A stretch of 37,882 bases of DNA from Spirochaetia bacterium (GTDB lineage: Bacteria; Spirochaetota; Spirochaetia; DAHUYW01): contig JASHNV010000029.1 of the NCBI GenBank assembly GCA_030041455.1, forward strand, positions 1 to 37,882. Direction: 5' to 3'. A model generated the notes under the pieces. It worked only from the letters and a program-made list of their open reading frames with translations, was not told the DNA's origin and searched no databases. Below, piece by piece: positions 30,853-37,882 of the stretch. The stretch's first letter is position 1; each line of letters opens with the position of its first letter. Position numbers and translations under genes: made by a program.

Positions 30853-31365
30853 GGGAACTCGGGCTCAATGAGCCGATCAAGGCCGCGCGTGGCCGCTTCG
30901 CGCCCGCGCTGAGCTCCTTTTCGTTCCCCCGGCGTATCGCAAGACGCTCAGCCGAGAAGGCTGAGACAGTCACCGGGTCATGGGTTCGGACCTTCGGGAA
31001 ACTCGCGGCGCAGGAGTCCCTAACGATGCGCCCGACGTGGCGGGACATCCTCGGCGGGGGGGGGAGGCCGTGACCGGCATGGCTGAGGCCTACCCGACGA
31101 CCTTCACGGCGGATAGCGCGAGGGTCTAGGCCAACTTTGCCCGCCCTTTCCCGTATATCCCGATGCCGTCTCCCGCGATGTTCTTTTCAGGCCCCTGTCA
31201 CTTTGTAGGGGGTCGCTTCAAACCGCCTGGAAACGACGGCTCGAACGCGACCGGTTCATGAACGGCATTGCCGGACGCTTCGCCCGGCGCTTCCTCGTTA
31301 TGAGGTCTTGGCAGGAAAGGACCGGCGCGACTGTTGCTTTCCTGAAGGACCGGGGGGGCGATTGA
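30853..31365. other. Intergenic region, no gene seen
   Basis: 513 bases between the cyclase and the response regulator. A small hairpin GGCTC-AAT-GAGCC (30862-30874) follows the cyclase stop by nine bases, without a T tract. GGAAAG (31314-31319) can pair with CTTTCC at about 31337-31342, just before the regulator. Open frames here are short and unlike proteins I know. Confidence 0.3.
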
Positions 31366-32760
31366 ATGTCAATTCCGAAAAGCGAGGCAGTGCTTCTCGT
31401 TGGAACCGATCCATCGGTTATGCTGTCGCTGCAGCGACTCCTTCAGAGCAACGGTTGGCGCGACGTGGAGACCGCGAGCTCCGGGCAGGAGGTTCTGGAA
31501 CAGGCTCAGAAGCGATCGTTCGCGGTGGTTCTCTTCGACCTAGGTCTCCCCGACTTGTCCGCTGACGCGGTATTTCAAGGCTTAAAAGAAAGGAGGCCCG
31601 AAACCCCGATTGTTGTCATGACGTCGAAGAGCGACCTGACCGTCGCGCTCAAATTCGTGGCGACCGGAGCGTTCGACTACGTGCTGAAAGGGAGGGAGAT
31701 CGCACGACTGATCGCGACGGTGGACCGCGCGATCCGCTACTACCAAAAGTCGACGGAACTCACCTCCTTACAGCAGAGCTTCTCATCGACGGACCTCAAG
31801 AATCCGACGGTATTCGCGAATATCGTGACCTCGAACGAGCAGGTCATGAACGTCCTGCGAATGGCCGAGGCGGTAAGCCAGACCGACGAGTCGATTCTCA
31901 TCACGGGAGAAACCGGCGTCGGCAAAGAGCTGCTGGCCCGCGACATCCACATCTGTTCCGGGCGGCCGGGAAGCTTCGTCGGGATTAATGCGGGCGCCTT
32001 GGAGGATCCGGTTTTCGACGACACGCTCTTCGGGCATGTCCGAGGGGCGTTTACCGGAGCCGATCAAATGCGGAAAGGGTTGGCCGCCTCAGCGGACGAC
32101 GGGACTCTTTTCCTCGACGAGGTCGGCGATCTCAAGCCGCAGGGCCAGGTGAAGCTCCTACGCTTTTTGGAGTCAAAGGAATACTTCCCGCTTGGCAGCG
32201 ATTCCCCGCGCCGCAGCTACGCGCGAGTGATCGCCGCGACCAACACCGACCTGGATGCCGCCATCGCGAGAGGAGCGTTTCGAAAGGACCTGCTCTACCG
32301 CCTATCCACTTTTCACCTGTTCCTGCCGCCGCTCCGCGCCAGGCCCGAAGACATCGTACCTATCGGTAACTACCTGCTCGGGCTCTTGACGACCGAGCGG
32401 GGCGGACGCCCCGTCAAGATCACAGCCGGAGCCGCGCGCCTCCTCGAGTCCCTTCCGCTTCCTGGCAACGTTCGGGAGTTGCGGCAGATCCTCCTCAGAG
32501 CCATGATTGCCTCCGGCAGCGGAGATATTGATGGTTCAGTCCTGGAAGCGCTCGGTTACCGTCAGTCCGATTCCGTCCGATTTGACGGCGCGGACGTATC
32601 GTTTCCGTCGAAGCTGCCGACGGTACGCGAGGCGGTCGAAGCGCTCATCCGGGAGGCCCTTCGGCGTACGGGAGGAAAGCAGAGCGCCGCCGGCGCCTTG
32701 ATAGGCCTGTCGCCTCAAGCAATGAGCAAGCGCCTCAAAAAAAGATCATCTACGCCGTAA
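31366..32760 (+). CDS. NtrC-family sigma54-dependent response regulator
   Basis: 464 residues. Receiver domain 1-125 with phospho-acceptor Asp58 (VVLFDLGLPD), switch Thr85 and Lys108; the usual acidic pair is reduced to TD at 14-15. AAA+ domain about 150-385: Walker A GETGVGKE (181-188), sigma54-contact loop GAFTGADQMRKG (from 227), Walker B TLFLDEVGD (247-255), YARVIAATNTDL, FRKDLLYRLSTFHLFLPPLR. A Fis-type HTH closes the protein (TGGKQSAAGALIGLSPQAMS). It should activate sigma54 promoters when phosphorylated; a good -24/-12 site lies 370 bases downstream. No histidine kinase is in the window. The protein ends right after a run of seven A's (KKRSSTP), so a frameshift at the very end is possible but would not touch the HTH. 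Confidence 0.92.
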   Translation: MSIPKSEAVLLVGTDPSVMLSLQRLLQSNGWRDVETASSGQEVLEQAQKRSFAVVLFDLGLPDLSADAVFQGLKERRPETPIVVMTSKSDLTVALKFVATGAFDYVLKGREIARLIATVDRAIRYYQKSTELTSLQQSFSSTDLKNPTVFANIVTSNEQVMNVLRMAEAVSQTDESILITGETGVGKELLARDIHICSGRPGSFVGINAGALEDPVFDDTLFGHVRGAFTGADQMRKGLAASADDGTLFLDEVGDLKPQGQVKLLRFLESKEYFPLGSDSPRRSYARVIAATNTDLDAAIARGAFRKDLLYRLSTFHLFLPPLRARPEDIVPIGNYLLGLLTTERGGRPVKITAGAARLLESLPLPGNVRELRQILLRAMIASGSGDIDGSVLEALGYRQSDSVRFDGADVSFPSKLPTVREAVEALIREALRRTGGKQSAAGALIGLSPQAMSKRLKKRSSTP

Positions 32761-33129
32761 GCCTCGGCTCGCGGGTGTCGCGTCCTGCTAGGACAGGCCT
32801 CCTGCGCCCATTGCGGGGCTTGCGAGCGAACGCTGGACGATTTGTCTCGCGAGTATGATCCCCCCGACTTGGCCAGTGCCTCCCGAAAGCCTCGTCGATC
32901 GATCGGCGCGGGTTGTGTCGCGTTCGCTCGATCTCCTTTGCCGAAGAGAGCCTGCCCGAGAGGGGGATATCAAATACCAGGCTATCAACTTCTGTGGATA
33001 GGGAGTCTCCGGAAGTTGATTGATGAGACACCCTCGACCGCCAAGAGTGGTCCTTGTCAAGTTCGCGGCGCCTCTCTTCTTCATTCAACATAAGGACTTA
33101 CGAATCCCTTCTTCGCGGATGACTGTTTT
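32761..33129. other. Intergenic region upstream of the sigma54 promoter
   Basis: About 370 bases without a recognisable gene. This is where enhancer sites for the adjacent NtrC-type activator would be expected. I did not find a clear repeated or palindromic pair. Confidence 0.25.
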
Positions 33130-33145
33130 TGGCACGATTCGTGCA
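33130..33145 (+). promoter_or_regulatory. Sigma54 (-24/-12) promoter
   Basis: TGGCAC-GATTC-GTGCA. The invariant GG (33131-33132) and GC (33143-33144) have exactly the spacing required by sigma54, and only one position (G for T in TTGCA) departs from consensus. Predicted start near 33156. It reads toward a stem-loop (33173-33211) and then the LuxR-type gene at 33659. The NtrC-type gene just upstream is the obvious candidate activator. Confidence 0.6.
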
Positions 33146-33172
33146 TGTCTTAAGCGGCTCCGGAACGAAGCC

Positions 33173-33211
33173 AAAGCGGCCACTCCTTGGGTGAGTGGAC
33201 ATTGCCGCTTT
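33173..33211 (+). ncRNA. Two-tier stem-loop downstream of the sigma54 promoter
   Basis: Outer arms AAAGCGG (33173-33179) and CCGCTTT (33205-33211); inner arms CCACTC (33180-33185) and GAGTGG (33193-33198), stacked directly on the left with a 6-base bulge (ACATTG) on the right. It begins about 17 bases after the predicted transcription start. It may be part of a small RNA or a structured leader of the LuxR-type mRNA, whose start codon is 450 bases further on. No T tract. Confidence 0.35.
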
Positions 33212-33658
33212 CCGCTGTCAGGATCGAGAAGCAATCGGAGCTTCAACTGTGGGGAACAGCCTATGGTACGAGTTTCGAGAGTTCAGGCGCTACGGCGATG
33301 TCACCACAGAGACCCATGCCATGCAGTCAGGCTCCGGTCTCGACGTTCAGTTGCAGCCGGTTTGCCTCTCGTTAGGCGAGTGCTTATGAGGGCGGACGTC
33401 TCGAGCAACTTTTTCATCGACGTCGAGGAACGGGGATGGAGAACGGGACCCGGGACCGAATACGCCGTGACTCGTAGTCTGTCGGACTGTGCCAGTTTCT
33501 TGCATATTCATGCATCGCGGCAAGGTTTGGCGCATGAAAATGCGCGGTAGGACGGTAGCGCACATATCCATATGTTTAGCTGCATTCGAGACAGGACGCG
33601 ATCGGGAGAAGCGCATCGCCGCCCCGACAGCGGTCGCCTTGCCACACGAGGGTATAAC

Positions 33659-34444
33659 ATGAAAAATGCGGACCTCCTCGGCAAAATTTACGAAAACATC
33701 GGCAAGCCGGGGGCCTTGTTGAGAACCGCGAAACAACTTGCGCCCCTTGTCGAGGAGAGGCTCCGCCTCATTGACCGAACCGCTCTTCGACGGCACGTTC
33801 AGCGGGCGACGGACTTGGAGCAGCGAATCGCCCGTTTGGAGCAGGCGGCGGCATCGCTGGTTGCGCTTGTTGATCATCTTTCGTCTCCCATCCTTGTCAC
33901 CGACAGGAATGCGGTTCTTCGCCACGCAAATGCAGCGGGCGCCGACGCGCTCAGAAAAGCCGACCGCCTTGTTGTCCGCAACGGACATTTGGAGCCGCGG
34001 AATGTGCGCCAGGTGCAGCAATTCACGAAATTGCTGACCTCGGCGATCGCCGAGGACTTCGGGAGGGGCGATCACCGCCTGAACAATTCGATGCGTTTCA
34101 TCGACTCCTCGGGGCACTCCTCCGTTCTCTTCGTCTTTCCGTTGCGCGGGGCAACCAACACGGTGGACGTGGTCGACGCGGTGCTCTTCTTGACTAACCC
34201 CAACTCGAAGTCGGTATGCATCGACAAACGGCTGCAGTCCGCCTTCAACCTGACTCCGGCGGAAACCCGCCTCGCTGGCTACCTAATTCACGGCAACAGC
34301 CTCGCGGAAATCGGCAAGGAGCTCTGTCTCAGCCGAGAGACGCTGAAGAGCCAGCTGACCTCCCTTTTCGGGAAAACAGGCACCCGCCGTCAAAGCGAGG
34401 TAGTGGCGCTCCTGCTTTCCTGTATCACCGTCAGCATTGCCTAA
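33659..34444 (+). CDS. LuxR-type DNA-binding regulator with PAS-like sensor region
   Basis: 261 residues from ATG 33659, with GAGGG 7-9 bases upstream. Residues 40-70 are a coiled-coil-like helix (RRHVQRATDLEQRIARLEQA). Residues 72-180 look PAS-like (DHLSSPILVTDRNAVLRHAN ... SSVLFVFPLRG). The C-terminal HTH (198-255) is LuxR/FixJ type: NLTPAETRLAGYLIHGNSLA, then EIGKELCLSRETLKSQLTSL and FGKTGTRRQSEVVALLL. It binds DNA and probably senses a small ligand or redox state; no autoinducer-binding or receiver domain is seen. A sigma54 promoter lies 500 bases upstream and the second CCCCC-ATTT-GGGGG palindrome starts 30 bases after its stop, so it may be sigma54-controlled and may recognise that palindrome; both are inferences. 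Confidence 0.82.
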   Translation: MKNADLLGKIYENIGKPGALLRTAKQLAPLVEERLRLIDRTALRRHVQRATDLEQRIARLEQAAASLVALVDHLSSPILVTDRNAVLRHANAAGADALRKADRLVVRNGHLEPRNVRQVQQFTKLLTSAIAEDFGRGDHRLNNSMRFIDSSGHSSVLFVFPLRGATNTVDVVDAVLFLTNPNSKSVCIDKRLQSAFNLTPAETRLAGYLIHGNSLAEIGKELCLSRETLKSQLTSLFGKTGTRRQSEVVALLLSCITVSIA

Positions 34445-34473
34445 TCCTGGCTGGCTACGAGCACTTCTCCGAT

Positions 34474-34496
34474 TTCCCCCATTTGGGGGAAGACGG
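34474..34496. promoter_or_regulatory. CCCCC-ATTT-GGGGG palindrome, copy 2
   Basis: TTCCCCC-ATTT-GGGGGAA (arms of 7) followed by GACGG, identical over 23 bases to the copy at 28907-28929. Here it lies 30 bases downstream of the LuxR-type stop codon, so terminator or operator for a downstream unit are both possible. Confidence 0.6.
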
Positions 34497-35282
34497 CACA
34501 CGGCTGGACGGCAGATACTCCATGATCGGAGTTGGCGGAGGGAATAGCCGAGGCAAGGCGCTCGTCGAGCGTCATGCCGCCAAGGAGTCCGCCGTGCACA
34601 CCCGTCGCGGGCGCCGAGCGTATGCTTGAGCCAGTCTCCGATGCCGGTGCGATAAATGGACGAGGTGTATGGAATCTATTGTTCTTGTACCGCTACGGCC
34701 GCGGGAATGTCGTGCCGATCGACCGGCGGGACTTCGGCGCACCTTCGAGCGGCGGCTGAAGCTCAGATCCGCTTCCAGTGGGTATGATCGCACGTCGGCG
34801 CGCGGCCGCGGGAGTCTTGTCGATCGTGGCATCCTCTGTCATCGGCGGAATCCATCGCATGCGTCGTCGTTGCGCCGGGAACCGGGCGACGCTACCGAGA
34901 TCCACCACTCGTTTTTAGCCTCGAATGGATCACCGGGAGGGCCTCTTCGCCGTGCGCCTTCGCGCACTGGTGCCCGATGTCGTCCGAACGAAGCCTCGAG
35001 GGCGGAATTGGACGCCGTATATGAAAGGAGCGCAACACCCGGAATCGACGGATTGCCACACCTTCCGGCGAAGAGCTCGCGGCGTCGCGGACGGCTCCGG
35101 CCGTCGCCGGATGTCTTTCTCGCTCGGTTGAAGGGTACGGCCGCGGAACTCGACTCGATCACTTTCCAGCGTGACAATCCTATTTTTCTTTTCGATTCGG
35201 ACGCCAAATCCGACCGACGGATCCGACCATCAACGGTAGGCCTCCGGTGCTACTGCGGTGTACCCCTGACGGAGCGCGCGCC
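34497..35282. other. Gene-poor stretch before the small protein gene
   Basis: Almost 800 bases. Long open frames on both strands are Arg/Ser-rich and lack start signals. A 44-codon frame at 34784-34918 begins MIARRRAAAGVLSIVASSVI, vaguely like a signal peptide, but has no ribosome binding site. I see nothing that can be called a gene. Confidence 0.3.
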
Positions 35283-35462
35283 ATGCGACCCAAGGCCACG
35301 GACTTGAAGCCAAACCGTTGGTATACGGCATACCACAAGGATTCGGCGCGGGTTCTGCTCGTGATGTACTTGGGCGAAGACGCCCGCGGCATGACATTTC
35401 GCGATAGAGACCACAATCTCTACCAAATGTCAGACTTCTATTTTTGGAAGGCTACCGAGTGA
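35283..35462 (+). CDS. Small protein of unknown function
   Basis: 59 residues, GGAG 8 bases before the ATG. Starts MRPKATDLKPNRWYTAYHKD, continues SARVLLVMYLGEDARGMTFR and ends DRDHNLYQMSDFYFWKATE. The pattern of alternating hydrophobic and polar residues suggests a small beta-sheet protein, rich in Tyr, Trp and Phe. The composition (normal Lys, Asp, Tyr content instead of Arg/Ser/Pro) and the ribosome site argue that it is real. I do not recognise the family. It is isolated: the next gene starts 231 bases later on the same strand. Confidence 0.5.
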   Translation: MRPKATDLKPNRWYTAYHKDSARVLLVMYLGEDARGMTFRDRDHNLYQMSDFYFWKATE

Positions 35463-35693
35463 AGAGAGCCTCCATGTGCGCCGACAGAAACCAGCTTGCG
35501 GCAGTCCCTCTTGCCGGTCTGACGACCCTCGGCACACCTCGACCGGTGGGCCTCAGCCGGCCGAGTGCCGGCGCTCGGGCGAAACTTCATGCGAGCCGTT
35601 CGGCCGCGAGTGTAGGTGATGCGACCGTGGATGCTCGAGGGCTTTCGTGTTGTGGCTTGTGAGCTCGAGAAAATACGAACGGGAGGTCTGCGG

Positions 35694-37268
35694 ATGAAAC
35701 TCACGGTAATAACCTCGTTCCTGCTGTGCGTTGCTACAATCGGGATATCGGCTCAAGAACAAACAGGTGCGGGCGGCTTCGGCGCGCTCATTGATTACGG
35801 AACTGCGCAGGAGGTCAGCCAGGCGCTCACGCAGGGCGCCGACGCCAACGCCGTGCTCCCAGGGGGAAAGACGCCGTTGATGGAGGCGGCGGCCTTCAGT
35901 CGCGATCCGGCCGTCATTCAGACCCTTCTGCAGTCCGGCGCGCAGGTCGACGCGCGGGATCGCCAGGGGATGACGGCGCTTATGTGGGCGGCGAGCAGCA
36001 GCCAAAGCCCGCAGATAATCTCGGCGCTGCTAAAGGGCGGCGCCCAGGTCAACGCGCAGGATCGGCTCGGAGCCACCCCGCTGATTTTGGCCGCTCAGGC
36101 TAACTCGAACCCCGACGTTCTCTCGGCTCTCATCGGCGCGGGCGCCGACGTCGCGAGCAGGGACAAACTCGGCGACACAGCGCTCATGTGGGCCGCCGCC
36201 GACAATCCGAGCCCATCCGTCGTGGACACCCTCCTCAGCGCGGGGGCGGACGTGAACGCAAAGAATCCGGCAGGCGCAACACCGCTCATATTCGCAAGCC
36301 GCGCGAATCCGAATCCTGCGGTGATTGCATCGCTCATCCACGCGGGCGCGGCGGTAGACGCGGTGGATAACGACGGCAGAACGGCGCTCATGTACGCGGC
36401 AGCGCATACGAGCAATCCCGACATCGTCAACGCACTCCTCGCGGCGAAGGCGAACGCGGCCGCCACCGACGCCGGTGGAGCTACCGCTTACGACTACGCG
36501 AAACAGAACGACGAGCTAGCGGGCTCAAGCGCCCTTGCCGCGCTCGCGAGCGCGGTCGGAACGCGCGAAGCGTCCGCGCAGGCGACTGCTCAACCGGCCA
36601 CGGCTGCGACGATCAGCCCGCCCGGGAACCTGCTCGTCACGATAGCACCTACCGTCGGATCGAAGGCGGTGATCAAGTTGATCGTCTTCGGACCCTCCGG
36701 CCAGAATGACTATTCCGTCAGCCCGAACGTCGGAACGAAGATCACTCTTCCAAGCGGACAATACAAGATCCAAGCCGCTTTTGTTGACGACACGGCCCCC
36801 GGTTACTCGGGTACCGCCACGGTGACCCCGGCGGGAAGTACGCCGGTCAGGATTTCCCTTGCCTATTCGCAGCAATTTATGCGTCCGGTGAATCAGAAGT
36901 ACCACGCCCTCATCGCCTCGCGGGAGTTCGACCAGGACGGGATTCGCCAGGTCCGTGAAACGTATGCGAGCAAGATTCAGAACGGCATCATCGGCGAGGT
37001 TTTCGGGGCGGCCGCAGCCGGCGCTGCAGGCTTCTTATACTACGAGTCGACGAACGGAGGAATTAATACGAGTCAGGGATCGAATCCGTCTCAGGATCAA
37101 ACCTTGGCGTACGTCGCGGGAGCTACTGCGGTGGCTCTCCTTGCCGTCGGAACCTACGAGCTGCTTACTATTCCTTCGAGACAGAAGGTGAGCGCGTTGG
37201 ACCACGAGATCAGCCAGCTAGACCAACAGCTTGCGGCACTTACCCCCTACATGCCCTTAAAGAACTGA
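35694..37268 (+). CDS. Exported ankyrin-repeat protein
   Basis: 524 residues from ATG 35694, with GGGAGG 7 bases upstream; in-frame ATGs further upstream lack such a site. A signal peptide (MKLTVITSFLLCVATIGISA) precedes EQTGAGG. About seven ankyrin units of roughly 35 residues span 25-280, with TPLMEAAAFSRDPAVIQTLL, TALMWAASSSQSPQIISALL, TPLILAAQANSNPDVLSALI and TALMYAAAHTSNPDIVNALL, each followed by G-A-x-V-N/D-A. An Ala/Thr linker leads to a beta domain (about 312-390; IKLIVFGPSGQNDYSVSP, ITLPSGQYKIQAAF) reminiscent of PEGA-type surface modules. Two hydrophobic segments (GAAAAGAAGFLYY and LAYVAGATAVALLAVGTYEL) suggest membrane association near the C-terminus. Ankyrin arrays mediate protein contacts; the partner is unknown. 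Confidence 0.88.
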   Translation: MKLTVITSFLLCVATIGISAQEQTGAGGFGALIDYGTAQEVSQALTQGADANAVLPGGKTPLMEAAAFSRDPAVIQTLLQSGAQVDARDRQGMTALMWAASSSQSPQIISALLKGGAQVNAQDRLGATPLILAAQANSNPDVLSALIGAGADVASRDKLGDTALMWAAADNPSPSVVDTLLSAGADVNAKNPAGATPLIFASRANPNPAVIASLIHAGAAVDAVDNDGRTALMYAAAHTSNPDIVNALLAAKANAAATDAGGATAYDYAKQNDELAGSSALAALASAVGTREASAQATAQPATAATISPPGNLLVTIAPTVGSKAVIKLIVFGPSGQNDYSVSPNVGTKITLPSGQYKIQAAFVDDTAPGYSGTATVTPAGSTPVRISLAYSQQFMRPVNQKYHALIASREFDQDGIRQVRETYASKIQNGIIGEVFGAAAAGAAGFLYYESTNGGINTSQGSNPSQDQTLAYVAGATAVALLAVGTYELLTIPSRQKVSALDHEISQLDQQLAALTPYMPLKN

Positions 37269-37635
37269 GTAAGCGGCGATTTCGGGGCGTCTGGGCGGCT
37301 TTATGACGACCCTTGTTTCCGCAGAGGAGGCAAGGAGATGATTGAAGGAACGATCGCGTCGCTTTCGAGGCAGGAGCAGTGTCAGGGGACCCTGGAGGCG
37401 TGGATGACGAGTGCACTGCGAGGATTTCACGGCAAGCGTCGAGTCGCCGATGGTCCGCTCGCCGATGATGCCGGCGACGAGCGCGATTCCGGGCAGCAGT
37501 AGCCTGCTATCACGAAAATAGGCGGGGGCATGGGCCTCCTGCCCGGCCAACAACCCGTCACCGCTCCACCGGGCGGCATTTTCATGGTCTCCAGGCGCCC
37601 GGTCAGCCGGGCATGAGAAACCGTCACGAAAATAC
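37269..37635. other. Region between ankyrin gene and IS110 remnant
   Basis: No gene seen. TCACGAAAATA occurs twice in direct orientation, at 37510-37520 and 37624-37634, the second ending two bases before the IS110 transposase stop. The stretch may include the 3' noncoding end of the IS110 element, but no element boundary could be fixed. Confidence 0.35.
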
Positions 37636-37882
37636 CTACGCAGCGGTTTCTTTCTTCTCGACCTGGACATCGAAACCGAGTGACTCGGGCGTTTCCTAAG
37701 ATAGCGCCTCAGGCGGTCGACGTTCGTTCGGTAGAAATAGTCCGCGCCCAGATCAAGGTAGCTCGCCTTGTTGCGGATCACGGAGTAGATGATGGTCAGG
37801 AAGGAATGTCCGACTGCGATCAGAGCGCGCTTCTTTCCACGCCACGCCGCCAACCGTCGGTACTGTGCCGAGAAGTACGACC
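37636..37882 (-). pseudogene. IS110-family transposase, C-terminal tail, frameshifted and cut by the window edge
   Basis: Minus strand, entering from the right edge: YFSAQYRRLAAWRGKKRALI, AVGHSFLTIIYSVIRNKASY and LDLGADYFYRTNVDRLRRYL, then RKR. This is the characteristic end of IS110/IS116/IS902 transposases ('RGKKRA..AV.HS.L...Y..L', 'Y.DLG.DYF', 'RL.RRL'). After RKR (about 37692) a one-base loss shifts the frame; the corrected frame gives ESLGFDVQVEKKETAA and TAG at 37636-37638. The uncorrected frame runs on for over 140 codons of unrelated sequence. The catalytic RuvC-like half, and any bridge RNA upstream of the transposase, lie outside the window. Whether the shift inactivates the enzyme is unclear, as only the last residues change. 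Confidence 0.85.

Noticed and set aside
34669-35307. 212-codon frame before the small protein gene
   Set aside because: Arg/Ser/Pro-rich with no domain or start signal; overlaps the better-supported 59-residue gene in another frame.

Overview
The window is GC-rich DNA (roughly two-thirds G+C in coding parts) from a Gram-negative bacterium: there is a lipobox lipoprotein, a membrane-bound NarGHI nitrate reductase and a Sec signal peptide. The organism cannot be named from the sequence alone. The Cache-HAMP-class III cyclase and the membrane-anchored coiled-coil protein next to it remind me of proteins common in Spirochaetota; this is a recollection-based, tentative hint, not a database result.

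Layout. (1) 1-1060: the left edge holds the tail of a PIN-domain toxin and a Phd/YefM-like antitoxin gene broken by an amber codon, then about 640 bases without a convincing gene. (2) 1061-3627: nadC-nadB, two steps of NAD biosynthesis, with a promoter placed so that nadC would be leaderless. (3) 3628-7717: a near-consensus sigma70 promoter followed by about 430 bases of apparently noncoding leader, an HpaA-like lipoprotein, and a KimA/APC-type transporter. (4) 7851-8513: a FitAB/VapBC-like toxin-antitoxin pair on the minus strand, frameshifted in both genes. (5) 8913-10301: a Re-type citrate synthase-like enzyme.

(6) 10410-22768 is a nitrate respiration island. A NarK-type transporter, a MobB-MobA fusion and MoeA (molybdenum cofactor supply), an Rrf2-family Fe-S regulator, then narG-narH-narJ-narI-ppiC with abutting or overlapping start/stop codons. 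Import, cofactor synthesis, enzyme, chaperone, proline isomerase and a redox/NO-type sensor are all in one place.

(7) 23183-28649: a gene for a 657-residue membrane-anchored coiled-coil protein is split by a 3,488-bp transposon. The insertion is seen directly: TGTAGA.../...TCTACA inverted ends, a 5-bp CCTGG duplication, and exact restoration of the reading frame when the element is removed. The element carries four genes: a zinc-ribbon protein, a DD35E transposase, a TniB/ExeA/IstB-like ATPase, and a 106-residue protein resembling the detached C-terminal part of IstA. This four-part transposon is the most unusual system in the window.

(8) 28904-34491 is a signalling cluster: a membrane adenylate/guanylate cyclase preceded by a 14-codon coupled leader peptide, an NtrC-type sigma54 activator, a well-formed -24/-12 promoter with a downstream stem-loop, a LuxR-type regulator, and two copies of the palindrome TTCCCCC-ATTT-GGGGGAA. 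(9) 35283-37882: a small unknown protein, an exported ankyrin-repeat protein, and the frameshifted tail of an IS110-family transposase running off the right edge. No rRNA, tRNA or CRISPR array was seen.
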